From: Sipunculus nudus | Taxonomy: Eukaryota > Annelida > Sipuncula > Golfingiida > Sipunculidae | Assembly: GCA_026874595.1 (NCBI GenBank) | Contig: CM049318.1 | Coordinates: 11,883,241 to 11,947,240, forward strand | Direction of reading: 5' to 3' | Length of the DNA: 64,000 nt | Part shown: positions 23,970 to 37,444 of the stretch, in pieces | Numbering within the stretch: the first letter of the stretch is position 1 | Layout of the letters: every line of letters starts with the position of its first letter | Made by a program: the position numbers and the translations under genes | The notes under the pieces: generated by a model | Seen by the model: only the letters and a program-made list of their open reading frames with translations | Database searches by the model: none | What the model was told of the DNA's origin: nothing

Positions 23970-25099
23970 ACAAAACTAATTTTATTATCTTAGTTTTAAT
24001 AATACCCTTAAGCCACCAACTTAATATTAGCACCCCCTTGTTCTCAAATTTCTGGATCTGCCACTAATCATGGATGATAAAATAAAGGATTACTTAGAAA
24101 ATCACTCTGTATTTAGGTGTTTCTGTTTTTGTGTGCTGGTTTGTGTTTCTGTGTGCTGGTTACTCTCCCTTATTTATATTTGATGACCCTGGCCTGGTGC
24201 ACCATGGGAAGGTGTGAGATATGATTTGTATGCTGCCAGGGGAACCAGTGGCTCCGTAAACAAACGTACCTCTGCAAGCATCTCACACCTCATCATCCTT
24301 CTCATATGTCCCTTGCCAAAACCATGGCAACCAGCGTTCATCACTGAAAGTTCACAGGTTAAACGCTACAAATCATGATTTTTTTTTCATCCTGTAATTT
24401 TATATTGGTACTGATCTAGTGACTTATGACCTTGGGTGATACATACAGACACAATTATATTTTTATACACGTTTATAGTTCATTCCTTTTCCCAGCAAGA
24501 CTTTTAGTATCAATAATGTGGTAATTCTATATCAACAAGATAAATGACTTTATTCATCAAGGTACTTTAAATTTAAAACTAAATATCTTTTAAAAAGTGA
24601 AGCACTTACATGGGACAAAATATTGAATCATATGACACTGATTCCTATGATCATGTGACCTTGAAATCTTGTCGTGTGACTGTCATGTTAGACCATGAGA
24701 CCAATGTCAACACAATTTTCAAGCATTACCTAATGCATGAACACAGGTACTATACTAAGTGACCTCTCAGTCAAAGTAAATGTGCGGCTGTGTGTAACAT
24801 TATCCACAGGTTTTGGTATATTTGACCTAAATTGACATGCTTCTCAGGTAATCTTGACAGCAGGTGCACAGACAGCAAAACTGACCTTACATTGGTTGTT
24901 CAACATAAAATTAAAATATTCAAATATTAGGACCTACTTTATTTGTGCTGGCAGTTAGGAAACTATTTTAAATTAAACAGAGCTGAACAAGCTGGCCACA
25001 AAATATGGCCTTTATAGATATTCAAGAATGACAGTAAAACTATAACTAGAATACGGGTAGTCGACAAGCGACTACTTGTATCCGCCTAAATCAGAGTGG

Positions 25100-26640
25100 A
25101 ACGGGTGAAGTGTTGCATATTAGCATGGATGTCTGCAGCCAAATTGTGTATGTAGGTTGCGCTACCTACGAAAAAATCCAGAAAGCTCTATACACATGCA
25201 AAACTTTGGCCCAATCGGTCAAACGGTTCCCAAGATATGAGCTTGGATATCTGCTGCATAAACTAGAATGCAGGTGGCGCCACCTGTCATAAAATCAAGA
25301 GAGCTGTCGGGGATGTATAAACTTGCAAAATTTTAGGCAGATATGTCAAACCACTGCCGAGATATGAGTGATTTTATCCCATGGCAGACAAACAGATGGG
25401 AGCTGTGCAAACATGGCTGCAGGTGGCGCCACCAGTTTTGCATATGATAGAGAGCTATGTGAGATTTATACACATGCAAAATTTTGGCCCAATCGGTCAA
25501 ACGGTTCCCTAGATATGAGCTTGGATGTCTGCAGCGTAAACTTGATTGTAGGTGGCGCCACCTGTCATAAAATCAGAAAAGCTATCCAGGATGTATAAGC
25601 ATGCCGAATTTCAGGTGAATTAGTCAAACCACTGCAGAGATATGAGTGATTTTAACCCAAGGCAGACGAACAGATGGACACTGTGCAAACATGGTTGCAG
25701 GTGGTGCCACCATTTTCGGTGTATGTTATAAAGCTCTCCAAGGGCTACATTTGTGCAAAAAAATTTTCCTGATCGGTCAAACGGTTCCCGAGATATGAGC
25801 TTGGATGTCTGCAGCGTAAACGTGAATGTAGGTGGCGCCACCTGTCATAAAATCAGAAAAGCTATCCAGGATGTATACGCATGCCAAATTTCAGGTAAAT
25901 TAGTCAAGTCACTGCAGAGATATGAGTGATTTTAACCCAAGGCAGACAAACAGATGGACACTGTGCAAACATGGTTGCAGGTAGCACCACCATTTTTGGT
26001 GTATGTTATAAAGCTCTCCAAGGGCTACATTTGTGCAAAAGAATTTTCCTGATCGGTCTAACGGTTCCCAAGATATGAGCTTGGATGTCTGCAGCGTAAA
26101 CGTGAATGTAGGTGGCGCCACCTGTCATAAAATCAGAAAAGCTTTCCAGGATGTATAAGCATGCCCAATTTCAGATGAATTAGTCAAGTCACTGCAGAGA
26201 TATGAGTGATTTTAACCCAAGGCAGACGAACAGATGGACACTGTGCAAACATGGTTGCAGGTGGCGCCACCATTTTTGGTGTATGTTATAAAGCTCTCCA
26301 AGGGCTACATTTGTGCAAAAGAATTTTCCTGATCGGTCAAACGGTTCCCGAGATATGAGCTTGGATGTCTGCAGCGTAAACGTGAATGTAGGTGGCGCCA
26401 CCTGTCATAAAATCAGAAAAGCTATCCAGGATGTTTACGCATGCCCAATTTCAGGTGAATTAGTCAAGTCACTGCAGAGATATGAGTGATTTTAACCCAA
26501 GGCAGACGAACAGATGGACACTGTGCAAACATGGTTGCAGGTGGCGCCACCATTTTTGGTGTATGTTATAAAGCTCTCCGAGGGCTACATTTGTGCAAAA
26601 AAATTTTCCTGATCGGTCAAACGGTTCCCGAGATATGTGG
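25100..26640 (+). repeat. 140-bp core monomers in 280-bp dimers
   Basis: Two diverged monomer types alternate. Type B begins GATATGAGCTTGGATGTCTG; type A begins GATATGAGTGATTTTAACCC. Both contain the palindrome GGTGGCGCCACC (or close variants), then AAAGCTNTCCA and a TGCAAAATTT-like block. A+B dimers repeat with a 280-bp period; GAGTGATTTTAACCC starts at about 25646, 25926, 26206 and 26486. Dimers at 25.6-26.6 kb are nearly identical, while the earliest monomers are more diverged, so the array grew by duplication of dimers. The near-identical minus-strand frames with MAPPTFTFTLQTSKLIS are period artefacts. Confidence 0.9.
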
Positions 26641-26802
26641 GTTTATGTGTGGAAACAGACGCACAAACGGACGCAGAGCGCAAAGGAAAGGTCAGAGGTC
26701 AAAACAAAATCGGGGCGCAGCAGTTCACATGTGACCCGAACATAATCCCGGGTTTCGGAAAATTCCGCCCAGCGGTTACGGAGGAGTTCTCCGGACACCT
26801 AC

Positions 26803-26853
<51 letters not shown>
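26803..26853. repeat. (GGC)n trinucleotide repeat
   Basis: About 16-17 GGC units in the 3' part of the family 3 element. Confidence 0.98.
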
Positions 26854-26854
<1 letters not shown>

Positions 26855-28179
26855 CCAGCTGAAAACATAGTATCCGCAAAACTCTGTTTTGGCGGATACA
26901 ATTAGTATTTCTTTCAATGACACCTTTCTCTTTTTAACCTTTATTTGTGGAAAATATCTGCATCCATTTTTATGTTTACTTAACTTATCTCTAACTGTAC
27001 TAACATCAGCAGAATTCCATTTCTGCTACCCAGGCCCAGTTACTACCACACCTGCAGTTTCTGAGTGTGTCATCAGCCTACTGTTGGAAATATCAACACC
27101 AAGAAACCCAAAATCCCACTTGCAGGTAGTGATAAAAAGCCATTGGGCACAGCCTTCACATTATGCATGTAGAGCCCTCAACCTGTATGGGGGCCAACTG
27201 TGAAGGATCTGAAGTAACAATCTTCTAGCTCAGACTGAGCCTGGTGCGCTTCCCCAAGACCAAAGAATGCTGTATCTTAGTGTTACATCACATGTTACTC
27301 TGGCATGTCCACCAGACACTGCTAGTCTCTTATAAGCTGGAGATCAGCTGGAGACATCCCTGTCACAGTCTCATCAGACACAACTTGTCAGAAGTCAAAC
27401 CAGTAATGTCATGATAACTGACTGTAATTCACAAGACAGGTGTGTCAAACACAAATGACAAAGGGTCCAAGGACACATTAGCTGTAGTCAAGATGTTGCT
27501 GGAGTATACCAGTACATACACCTGTATCTAAATTTTATCTATGGAAACCCCCTTTATTGGCACCTGCCTTTCATGGACACCTCTGTTTTACGGTTGCTTA
27601 AGTTGGTCCAATGATAAGTAGACAAAGTGTCTGTAAATTTCCTAATATGGGCACCTCTCTGTTAAAGGTAAAAAATCCAGGTGCCACTTGTACCTGTAAT
27701 TGAGACGTGTCATTGTATTATCCAACAATTAACAAAGCCATCAAGTTGAAGCTCAAAACCAAGTTTCACCTTGCAAAGGTTTGAAATGTGAAGTTTTAAT
27801 TGATAGATTATATGTAAAACAATAAAGTGACCAGAACCATACCCTCCAGAAGAAAAACTTAAAAACAAACCTGCTTAAACTAGTAAAAGTAAGGAAATGT
27901 TTATCCTGGGGGTAAAATGCAATAGCACTAATATTTTAAAGATTTTTCATCTTTACCAGATAGACTATTAAAAGAATATTGCACTAGAATTTTTAAAGTT
28001 TTGAACTCGAAATGAAAATTTAACAGTGACTAATTACAGACTTGTAAAGTATGTTCTGTATACTACACTAACTCTCTAGATAGTACGAGTGACAACTGCC
28101 TTGATCCTCTTTTAATATCTCTAAACCACATACTTGTATTTATCCCATAAACCCTGTCTGAGAGTTACTCCCTGCCTTT

Positions 28180-28400
28180 ATCCAGTTTACATGTGGAACT
28201 TACATGCACTCTGGCTGCGGATGACTTTGACTCATGTCCAGGACGTACGATCTGCTCACTCTCGGTGAATGGTCAAAGTAGGCTCGGTACCCACAATGCC
28301 GCTGTTTTAAAAGCGATCCATCAGGAGAATCCAGACACCTTGCGACACGGCAAACACAAGTCTCCTGAGATTACCCTTCAACGCCAATGACCTTGGCTGG
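28180..28400. other. GC-richer island
   Basis: Complex sequence with one plus frame open (CTLAADDFDSCPGRT...) but no matching splice sites or recognised motif. It could be conserved non-coding DNA. Confidence 0.2.
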
Positions 28401-28907
28401 CTTTACCACTGTGTAGGTTTGAATTATTAATATTTCCAGCCTGTACAGCCATAATAAATACATTTAATACACTGCTCTAGCTGTAATATGACTCTGTCAC
28501 TCTATCTGCTCAGCCCTCCACAGAGTCAAGTGCCCTACCTCTCCTTTACCTCTCAAAATTCGTTGATCAATTCAGCCCGTGATGGCCAATCTAACATGAT
28601 TTTCATCTATGAGTCTCCAGTGTAAACACTATATTGCCGATAATCAAAGACATCAGACAATCTTCCGACCATGCAGTCACGTTCAGTGTCCCCATAAATC
28701 TTTCTGACAATGTCTTTACACATACTTTATATTGTCTTATCTACCAGCAGAACAAGCTGAAGAAAACATAGGTTCCCATGGGTAAGACCAATATGATAAA
28801 AGGCCAAAGCACCAAGACTGGATATTGTCTGGTAATTTCATTAACATGAAGGGTACTTTCATTTTTTATTAATGGCAGTGGATGGTAGTTCAGCAATAAT
28901 ATATATT

Positions 28908-28930
28908 AATAAATTAATATATATATAAAA

Positions 28931-28979
<49 letters not shown>

Positions 28980-29031
28980 CACTGAATAATTATGTAAGTT
29001 TCCTTGACTTTCTCTCACATATATATTGATG

Positions 29032-29070
<39 letters not shown>

Positions 29071-29090
29071 TTATTTATATATATATCAAT
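28908..29090. repeat. Compound TA-rich microsatellite
   Basis: Two (TA)n tracts (about 28916-28975 and 29035-29085) with scattered interruptions, separated by about 60 bp of unique sequence. Confidence 0.9.
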
Positions 29091-29629
29091 AATGCAAGAC
29101 AGACCAGTTGAGCTGTTAATGTCTGAGACTCAGGAATATTTCATTTTTAAGACTATAATTATTTTTTCTGCCTTTTGCTTCCACCTAATTTGAAAGCTTT
29201 AGAAGTCGATTAATTCACAGCTGGTCACACTGCAAGAAGCAGTGTCTGTACAGGTTAATGTAAGTCAGGCATCTCTATGGTAATTTCATCATGGGAGAAG
29301 CAGAAAAAAAAACTCATTACGACGATCACAATTCTAATGATCTGACCATGACATTTAGAAACCAACAGAGTAAATATCAACATGACACCAATAGAAAATA
29401 GGACCTCCATGACTCTACTTGTCAGTCAAGAAGTGGAACTCTCATGATCTGGAGGGCAAAAAGAGCCTCTTTATCAAATAAATGGGGTATTTTGCTTTTT
29501 CAATTAACATTTGCTGGAGATGACAAAAACTTATCATGGACAAAGAGTGATCAACTCATAGACAGAAGTGGTTTCATGTGAAGGCATGCTAATTTAACAA
29601 AAAGGGACATGCAAAAGTGTGAGACAAGG

Positions 29630-29850
29630 CTACCGTGGTAACAGCGAGTCACATGACCACCTCAATTGCTCCCTGGAGAAGTTGACGAGTCACGACTTGG
29701 AACAGACTGTGACAATTACAATTACGCAGTGCTGCTTCCCCGGAGGTGTCTGGTAAACTCTCATATGCCTTCAATCAGCACCCTGTTTATAGTGCCTCCC
29801 GGAATTCTCCAGTATCATCAACATCCCAGTAATTACCCAAGACCACTGTG
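29630..29850. promoter_or_regulatory. CAATTAC-rich island, possible enhancer
   Basis: GC-richer sequence containing CTCAATTGCTCC, GTGACAATTACAATTACGC and CCCAGTAATTACCC. An 83-codon plus frame overlaps but has no splice support. Regulatory reading is inference. Confidence 0.25.
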
Positions 29851-32800
29851 TTCAGGGGATTCCTCTAAATATTATCAAAGCCTACAAATTCCTAAAACTG
29901 TTGTTTTTGCTTCATAATCCTCGCAAACTGACTTCTAACATCTGTCTTTTGTGGCTGTTTTTATAGAAACTAAAATGTCTCTGTCATTAGATCTGTTTCC
30001 ACAGCAGTCATGCAAAAGTATAATTAACTTCTCTTATGTGGTAGTTATTGCTGAAAGTTGTCCTGTAATATCTTAATGAACAAATTAAAATGAACAAATT
30101 CTCTGGGCCTATGAAAATATTATGATTAATTAAAGCATGACATGAATGAATGTTAAAAAAGACATATTGATAAAATACATAGAATCAATTTGTGTTTTAT
30201 TCATATAAAAATAAGGAGCTCTTTTTTGCCTGTCATTTTATTTATTTAATCCCATTCACTTACAAGAGAGCCTTGTAACATATAATCAGTTTATTGCATG
30301 TTACTGCAAAGGCCAGTGCTTCTCTGATAGTGTTCTCACAATGACACTCAACCTCATCTGTTCTTATGGTGGCTACGTTTAAGGAAATATTTAATAAAAA
30401 AATATTTATCATTAATATTTTGTTAGATGTACAAGATGGACATTAAACAAATAGATATCAATGATTTACACTGACTGCACAGCTAGCATCAATGTCCATT
30501 AGTATTTTGATTAAAGCAGTCATTCTGCCCATGAACAGAGAGTCAGTCCTACCTTAATGGACAATCTTAATGCACAGTCTTAATGGAAGTTCTTGTCTAG
30601 AGCATCCAGTAACTTAAACTGACATAAAATGTTACGCTTTGACCTTTTCAAAAGAAATCATGAATATTTAAATCGATTTTTCATGTTAACAGAGTTTAAT
30701 AAATTTTGAGTACATTAAAAAATAAATCTTAAATCTCAATTGCAAATGAGTACATCTTTTTATACGAGCAATTTGATAAACTTCTCTAGTAACAAACACT
30801 CATTCTGGAGGTGACATCATTTGAAGTAATAGACATAAAATATAAAGTAATTTACAGTCAAAATGGATATAGTCATTCCTGTGATTGCTATTTAACTAAT
30901 GTATGTAATTTTTGAATATAAAATAACACTCCATCCATCAGACATTCAGTCATGGTCTGGTCCTATTATCATCAAATTTAAACGTTGTCTATTGGGTCAT
31001 TAATCTTAATATCAAAACATCATGCTTGGTTATAATCCAAATGAAATATTTTATCTGGAAAAAAAAGGTTTTAATAAAATGCTAATGGGGAGTTAATGAT
31101 GACATGTAATTAAAATGCATACTCATCATTTTACTTTAAACAAACCTGTCTTGATGCATCATCATGCATGTTTAAAGCTACCAATGTTTTTCTGCTTAAT
31201 CAGCACAAATTATAACTATGAGGAATGTCCTAGACTAGAGATTTATAGTGGACCTGAGGTCACCGTATTACCTGATGCCGCTATAAATAATTCTTCTCTT
31301 TACATAAATTCTAATTAATGATACCTGTCAGGGCTGATTTCCAGATTCTGGTCACAACAAAATTAACAAGACGTCACAACTCATAGCAGTCTAAATCTCT
31401 CAAACATTAACTCTGGCTTGACAGAGAGCAGGATTTTAACTCACTGGAACCACAACCTTAATTTTAAACAGATGGAAAAACAGTGAAATATAATCATACT
31501 TAAAGAAACACTGAACTTAGTTTTTGCTCATTAATATAATTGAATTTTGCTCAATGTACTCAAATGGTTATACTAGGGATAAAAAATTCTTTTCCATTTG
31601 TAGTTGACAACTCCTTTCTTGCTCAATGTACTCAAATGGTTAGATAAGCCAAAAAATCTCCCTTACATTTATAGTATACAAAACAAAATCTATTGTTTTT
31701 ACAATTTACTGTTACACCAACTGAACGTTAAAGTAGTGAATGGTGCATGGTTATGAAATGGAGTGTTTCTAAACTCTGTAGCTTTTAATAAAGATCCTTA
31801 CATATGCTAGACAGCAGCCAACAATGTCAGTGTATAAGTTCAAATGTTTCTCCAGTTAATATTGATAGGTCAAAATTCATATTTTCACTTCTAGTTGACA
31901 CTGATTAAGTTTAAATAAAGTGTATCTCAAAACAAGATTTTAAACTTATCATATGTCATTTTTGAAAGGCAATTACTGTATACACTATAGAAATGCCTTG
32001 CACATGTACAGACTTAAGTAGATGCCAATATGTAGTAAATGTATGAAGGAACATATTTAGTTTACTGGTAAATAAATGCATTACAATACTGAATACTTCT
32101 GCTGATCAACTTAAAAATTTTATATCTAGGATACAGGTATGGTATGGTATATTACCAGCTGTGGATCCGGGGGGGGGGGGGGGGTTCCGGACCCCCCCTT
32201 TTCTTGGCCTTTTTTCAGGATTTGTCTTTAGTCCTCCAAATGAAACCCCTCTTTTTCCTAAATCCTGGATCAGCTTATGAATACTTGCCATACGTGCTAC
32301 AAGTCTGTTGGTTCTAACTCTGAATCCCAACGAATACTTCTGGGCAAAATTGTGACAAGAGGTAAGAGGTTTGATTGTTCTTAGTCATACACGGCAAGCT
32401 ATGAGTTCATCCTATTCCATATGCTGCAGAGAATCTCAAATTCCCAAAGGCTGATCAATGATAAACATGTCGCAGCGTAATTTGTCATCAGTTTACCTTC
32501 ATCCTCATTAAAGGCAATGTGAAAACTTCAGGACAAGCCTATAATTAAGCTGAATTTATGACTATTCTGACGGAACCATGTTTCTGGGAATAAGAAAGAG
32601 ACATCAATATTGTGTTTCATTTTCATCTACCGGGGTATTCAACCACTACCACTGTTCTCCCAGCACGCGATTCACTGTAGCTGTCAATCATAACTTTGCC
32701 ATTAAGTCATCTATTTGTATCTGGTGACACCGACTGGACTACAGAATCAAAGACAAATGTGGCGGAATAATGTTTAAAGCTAGTGAACCCAGAACATCAA

Positions 32801-34605
32801 AGCGTTAATTATTACCATGACGTTACCATACATCATTCCATGGTGATGATTGGGTTGATTCTGATCATGTTTTAAGCTGGTGCAGTCTTAGGACCCAGTT
32901 CTACTTGATATCTTAATTATTGTTTTATTTCATGATTCAAACCAGTTCCTTAAAGAATGGGTTATTTCTATTCAATTAAAACTTTGGGTTCCACCCTGAT
33001 GATTTAATAAGGGGCCCTGTCCATATATATATATATCTTACAGAAACATCTTTAAGTTGTCAGACAACAACTGAATAAAGCAAAACATATCATTCTAAAA
33101 CAGTCTTACTGGTTATCATTAGAGGGTGAAATCTTGTACTTTCAAGGTTAATTTATAGTTGCATTTTAGAACAATTCAGCCTTTCTTAATTCTTTTTCAC
33201 CATTTTCAATGCTGTAAGTTAAATAGTCAGCAGGCTCTTATACTGCAATTTTACTGCAATTTTCAATATTTCAGCCCTTTCTATCTTTACATATATCAAC
33301 TGCAACTTATTATAATTCAGTTTCCATTTCAATTGTGCCAATCACATAAATATTAAACTTGTATTCATCATCTACATTTTAGAGAAAATAAAATTTTTCT
33401 CTGCAGAGATACAATGATGAATGTAGTGAAATCTCAAAAGGCTCCTTTATTTCTGCTTTGTCATAATACCCCGTCTGTATCCCGTCGCATCAGTTTCCTT
33501 TGATTATTTAACCATACTATCCCTATCAGATACTTGACCCAGACTACACAAGCAGCGGTAGTGAGCATTCCCAGACAACAAATAATGATGTGTCAATACA
33601 ATGTCATCATGTGTCCATAACCGTCTGTCGGCCATGGTGTTCGCCAACTGAGCTGAGAAACGGTCATCAGTAAAGATGAGAGAACCTTAGTGACCGGTAT
33701 TTCTGGTTGATCTCCCACTTTATTTCTAGATCCATTCATTAGCCGTTCACAATACCTGCCTTTATCATGGCTAATCTTGTTGAATTTCAACCAAATCACT
33801 TTTATGCCGACTGGTTCTTAAGCAGCTATCAGGGGCCAAAACTTCCCTTATCTCACAGTATGCAAATGCCATTTTGGCTTAAATCTCACTAAAGTCACAT
33901 GACCATATATTGTCCCGTTTTAAAAACTTGGACACGGCAAATGACCTGCAGACATCATAAACTTTCTTTTATATATTTTTCATATGTGAAAGCAGATTAA
34001 TTTTAATATTTGTGATTAATTTATATGGTGCTATAAGCTGCTGATAGTGGAAAAGGGAAATATTTCTTCTAATGGGATAAAAAAAAATTTTGAAGGGACA
34101 GGTCCAATATAGCCTATTGGTATTGACACAATGATCGGCTAGTGATGGTGACCATTCAACAAGAAAGATATGTTAATTATCTTTTTGGTATTAATGTTGT
34201 AAATGCAAAGCATCTTACAATTTTCCTTTGAATGTAAGCACTAGGAAGAGTAGAATAACTGACTTAAAACTCACCTTTACTTAACACTCACCAAGTATAA
34301 TGTGACAACTCATTCACAATAAAGCTCAGAAAAAGTCTGACATGACACAAAATAACCTACGGAAGTTAGGACAACAAGTGACCCATGGGTCATGACGCTC
34401 AGCTGACTGGGAAGAGATTTGCCAAAGGAAATTTACTCATCTGAATGGTAGTATATACCCATTCAACTGAAGCATCAAACACATTAACCAAAAGGCCAAG
34501 ATTGTGACTGTATTTATATATCTCAAAAATAGAGAAAAAATGCATAAACTTTAAAAAAAAATACAGGTGGTTCCACAAGTCTGCAGAAAATAATAAAAAC
34601 ACTTA

Positions 34606-36155
34606 CTGTAGATCCGCGTTTTGCCGCCGCGGCCATAAAATAAGACTTGCAGCTGAAAATCCTGACTAATATTTCTCGACAAGGGATGCCACTATAAAAA
34701 GCAGGTAAGGCTAAATTCAAACATGTACTAGAGACTCGACGGCCCGCCGAGGCGCAATGGGCGATAATAGGCTGAGGAAGGAGGAAGGGAATACTGAGTA
34801 CGTATATTTTATGATACTGCATATTTGTATATTAATTTTATTCATTGTTAATTTTATAAAATGTAAAATTTATATTTTTAACAGGCTTATATGTATTATA
34901 AAACTGAGTCAGTTATAAACCACGGCCGTTTTCACGCAATGATTGATAAAAGATCGATATTCACTCGTCAAATTATGCACTCTAACCAGACTAACGGTTG
35001 TACCTGTATTTGAGTATGGCTGCAATACCGGTAAAACATTATTTTAAGATATTTCTTGAACATGTCTTTTCTTTTAAAATAAACTTTAAAACAAAAGATA
35101 ACCAAAGACCATACGTTCTTCGGCAATTAAACCTGCGTTCACGTTCAGATACTTCTTCGTTCATCACATTGTCAATAGATGGCGCTCAAAGGTCATAACC
35201 TCATCAGCTAGTTCCGTAATCTTTTAATATGGCACGTATTGCTAGCAGACGGTTCGGGCACCAGTGTGCAGATATTATGATCCGCAGGACCCTGGGAGTA
35301 CGCGTACAGGCTGTGTGAAGGTCGACACGGGATTCGTTTATTCAAAGGTTTTGTCATGTTTGTTAATTGACCGAAGTTTTATACAGTGTAAATAAAAGTC
35401 ATCACAAAGAGTACCGTTAGCTTTGATGTTTAATTAGCCACGGTAAAGATGCAAGGTACCCCATGGCCGCTAGTTCCGTAATCATTTTATGTGGCATGTT
35501 TTGCAGGTTGACGGTTCGGACACCATTGTGCATATATTATGATCTGCGCAACCTGAGGTGTTCTGGCAATCTGATCACCGACGCGGGTGTCGTTTATTTA
35601 AATGTTTTGTTGTTAACAGACCGACGATGTATAATGTCTAAATAATATTTAAATTACCGTCGTGCCATACAATGCTTTGATGTCTCATTGAACTTTAATT
35701 AGCCAAGATAAAGGCGCAAAATTCTCCGACATTCAGTGATGTGTCAAATTAATTTTGTGGCCCTACTAGGATTCGTCTTGGATGAGTCGTCATAAACCGA
35801 ACAAATTGTCATCTATTCTAATCGGGTAGATCAGGCTGTTTAACCAATTAATTAAATTAATTAATTAGCAAAGCCAAGCAACATACACAATTGCAACTGT
35901 TTCCCCAAAACTGTTATGCCTGACCGCAGATCACCATACCGCAGCGTCCCTAGCTGCAGCCTAGCGTTTAAGAAAAGATTGATTTTTCATTGTGTTCCAA
36001 TACACCACCCGGCAATGGAACGTGGTGAGAATGTGGTGCGGCCATTAAGTAAGGTTTTGGGAATTTTTTACTCCAGTGAAGGAGCCTTCCAGATATTTTG
36101 CGAACATGGGGTGCGGCCATTAGACGATGTGCGGCGGCAAAACGCGTATCTACGG
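34606..36155. mobile_element. 1.55-kb TIR transposon, TA target, non-autonomous
   Basis: Inserted in the family 1a element with TA on both sides. The ends begin CTGTAGATCCGCGTTTTGCC and, inverted, CCGTAGATACGCGTTTTGCC, matching over about 25 bp with two differences, then CGCCGC. The uninterrupted target can be read in the sister copy at about 48108-48130. The interior is GC-richer than its surroundings and contains a direct duplication of about 130 bp (units from about 35208 and 35465, each starting CTAGTTCCGTAATC) and two copies of GTGCGGCCATTA near the right end. Open frames are short, with no transposase motif. Confidence 0.8.
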
Positions 36156-36419
36156 TAATGGTCAATATCCATGCAAAGAATCATGGTGAACTCTGCATTA
36201 GTTGTTCAGATACTTCAGCTTTTGTATCAAATTTTCCATTATTCTGAGGGATACTTCGGAGTCCTATAGCTTGAAGGATATGGGTAACAGAGACCTAATT
36301 TCAGGTTTCCATGGAAACTTTTCATGGGTCTCCCATTGTGTCAAGAATGAAGATTCTAGGTCAAGCTGTCATGATTTGTGCCCTGTTAACAGATGTTCAT
36401 ATCTTTATAGGTCTCAAAA

Positions 36420-37440
36420 ATAGAGAAAAAAAATCGTAAAAAAAACCCGAAAAAATACAGGTGGTGCCACCAGTCTGCAGAAACTGATGAAACACTCCAT
36501 GATCAATATGGATACAAACAATTATGGTGATCACTGCATTTGTTGTTCAGATACTTCAGCTTTTCTATCAATTTTTCCATTATTCTGAGCTGTACTTGGA
36601 GTGCCATAGCTAAAAGGATTTGGGTAACAGAGACCTAATTTCAGGTTTCCATGTAGACTTTTCATGGGACTCCCTGTGTTTCAAGAATGAAGATTCTAGG
36701 TCCAGTCGTTACGATTTGTTGACAGATAACTACATCCTTAAAGGTCTCAAAAATAGAAGAAAAAAATTGTAAAAATTTGAAAAAATACAGGTGGCATCAC
36801 CAGTTTGCAGGAACTGATGGAACACCTCTTAATTAATATGTATGCCAAAAATCATGACCATCATTTTGTAGTTATTGAGATGTTGCAGTTTGTTTTTATC
36901 AAATTTTCCATTATTCTGGGGGGTAATTGGGAGCCCCACAGCTCAAAGGATATGGGTAACAGAGACCTTATTTCAGGTTTCCATGGAGACTTTTCATAGG
37001 TCTCTCAGTGTCAGGAATGAAGATTCTAGGTCAGTCTTTACAATTTGTGCCCTGTTGACAGATGTTCACATTTTTATAGGTCTCCAAAATAGCAAAAACA
37101 ATTCGTAAAAAATCGAAAAATACAGGTGGCGCCTTCAGTCTGCAGGAAGTGATGAAACTTCTCATGATCAATATGTATGCAAAAACATAATGACCATCAG
37201 TGATGTAGTTAATGAGATATTGAAGTTTTTGTATGAAATTTTTGACTATTCTGGGGGGGGGGGGGGTACTTTGGGGCCCCATAACTTGAAAGATATGGGT
37301 AACAGAGACCTAATTTCTGGTTTCCATGGAGACTTTTCATAGGTCTATCATTGTGTCAAGAATTAAGATTCTAGGTCCAGTCTTTTCGATTTGTGCCCTG
37401 TTAACAGATGTTCACATTTTTAAAGGTCTCAAAAATAGAG
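36420..37440 (+). repeat. 330-bp core repeats, family 1a
   Basis: Three units in a row, marked by AATACAGGTGGYGCCACCAG-like starts at about 36456, 36785 and 37120. Each carries a conserved GGTAACAGAGACCTAATTTC block and AGATTCTAGGTCCAGT. The series resumes at 38310 after the family 2 insertion. Confidence 0.9.
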
Positions 37441-37444
37441 AAAA

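Larger units (their letters stand above)
20088..25044. other. Gene-free stretch rich in simple repeats
   Basis: Besides the listed repeats, there are GC-richer islands at about 20450-20720 and 22200-22390; the latter has ACAATTACTGGTGAA and ACAATTACTGCAATC. Poly-C runs lie at 20757 and 23550. A tRNA D-arm-like GGCAGAGTGGTAAGGACACTC at about 22604-22624 lacks a matching box B. No exon is supported. Confidence 0.4.
25045..26903 (+). mobile_element. HINE/pearl-like element, family 3
   Basis: A 1.86-kb non-coding element. The 5' end starts near ACTAGAATACGG, then a perfect hairpin GTAGTCG/CGACTAC at 25057-25075, then the subterminal repeat TTGTATCCGCC at 25076-25086. About eleven tandem core monomers fill 25100-26640. 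They are followed by a GC-rich segment with an ACGGACGC remnant and (GGC)n. The 3' end is a hairpin GTATCCGC/GCGGATAC (26870-26899) whose right arm is the inverted copy of the 5' subterminal repeat. Tandem cores, microsatellite-like tail and 3' hairpin match the plan of bivalve pearl elements and HINEs; assignment is by architecture. Confidence 0.7.
26904..34372. other. Long gene-free stretch
   Basis: Mostly AT-rich unique DNA with the islands at 28.2 and 29.7 kb and another at about 32460-32880. A short segment at 32150-32275 starts CAGCTGTGGATCC, followed by a G15 run and a mirrored CCTGGATCAGC, resembling a decayed hAT-type MITE end. At about 27545-27665 there are CCCTTTATTGGCACC and GGGCACCTCTCTG motifs like ends of a decayed DNA element. 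No exon is supported. Confidence 0.4.

Noticed and set aside
25620-26401. Three near-identical 70-aa minus frames, suggesting a gene family
   Set aside because: They repeat at exactly 280 bp and are periodic shadows of the family 3 core array.
25100-26640. CRISPR array or tandem gene cluster
   Set aside because: Direct tandem repeats without unique spacers, in eukaryotic sequence; they sit within an element with hairpin ends.
26699-26923. Frame with a poly-proline run
   Set aside because: Encoded by the (GGC)n repeat inside a mobile element.
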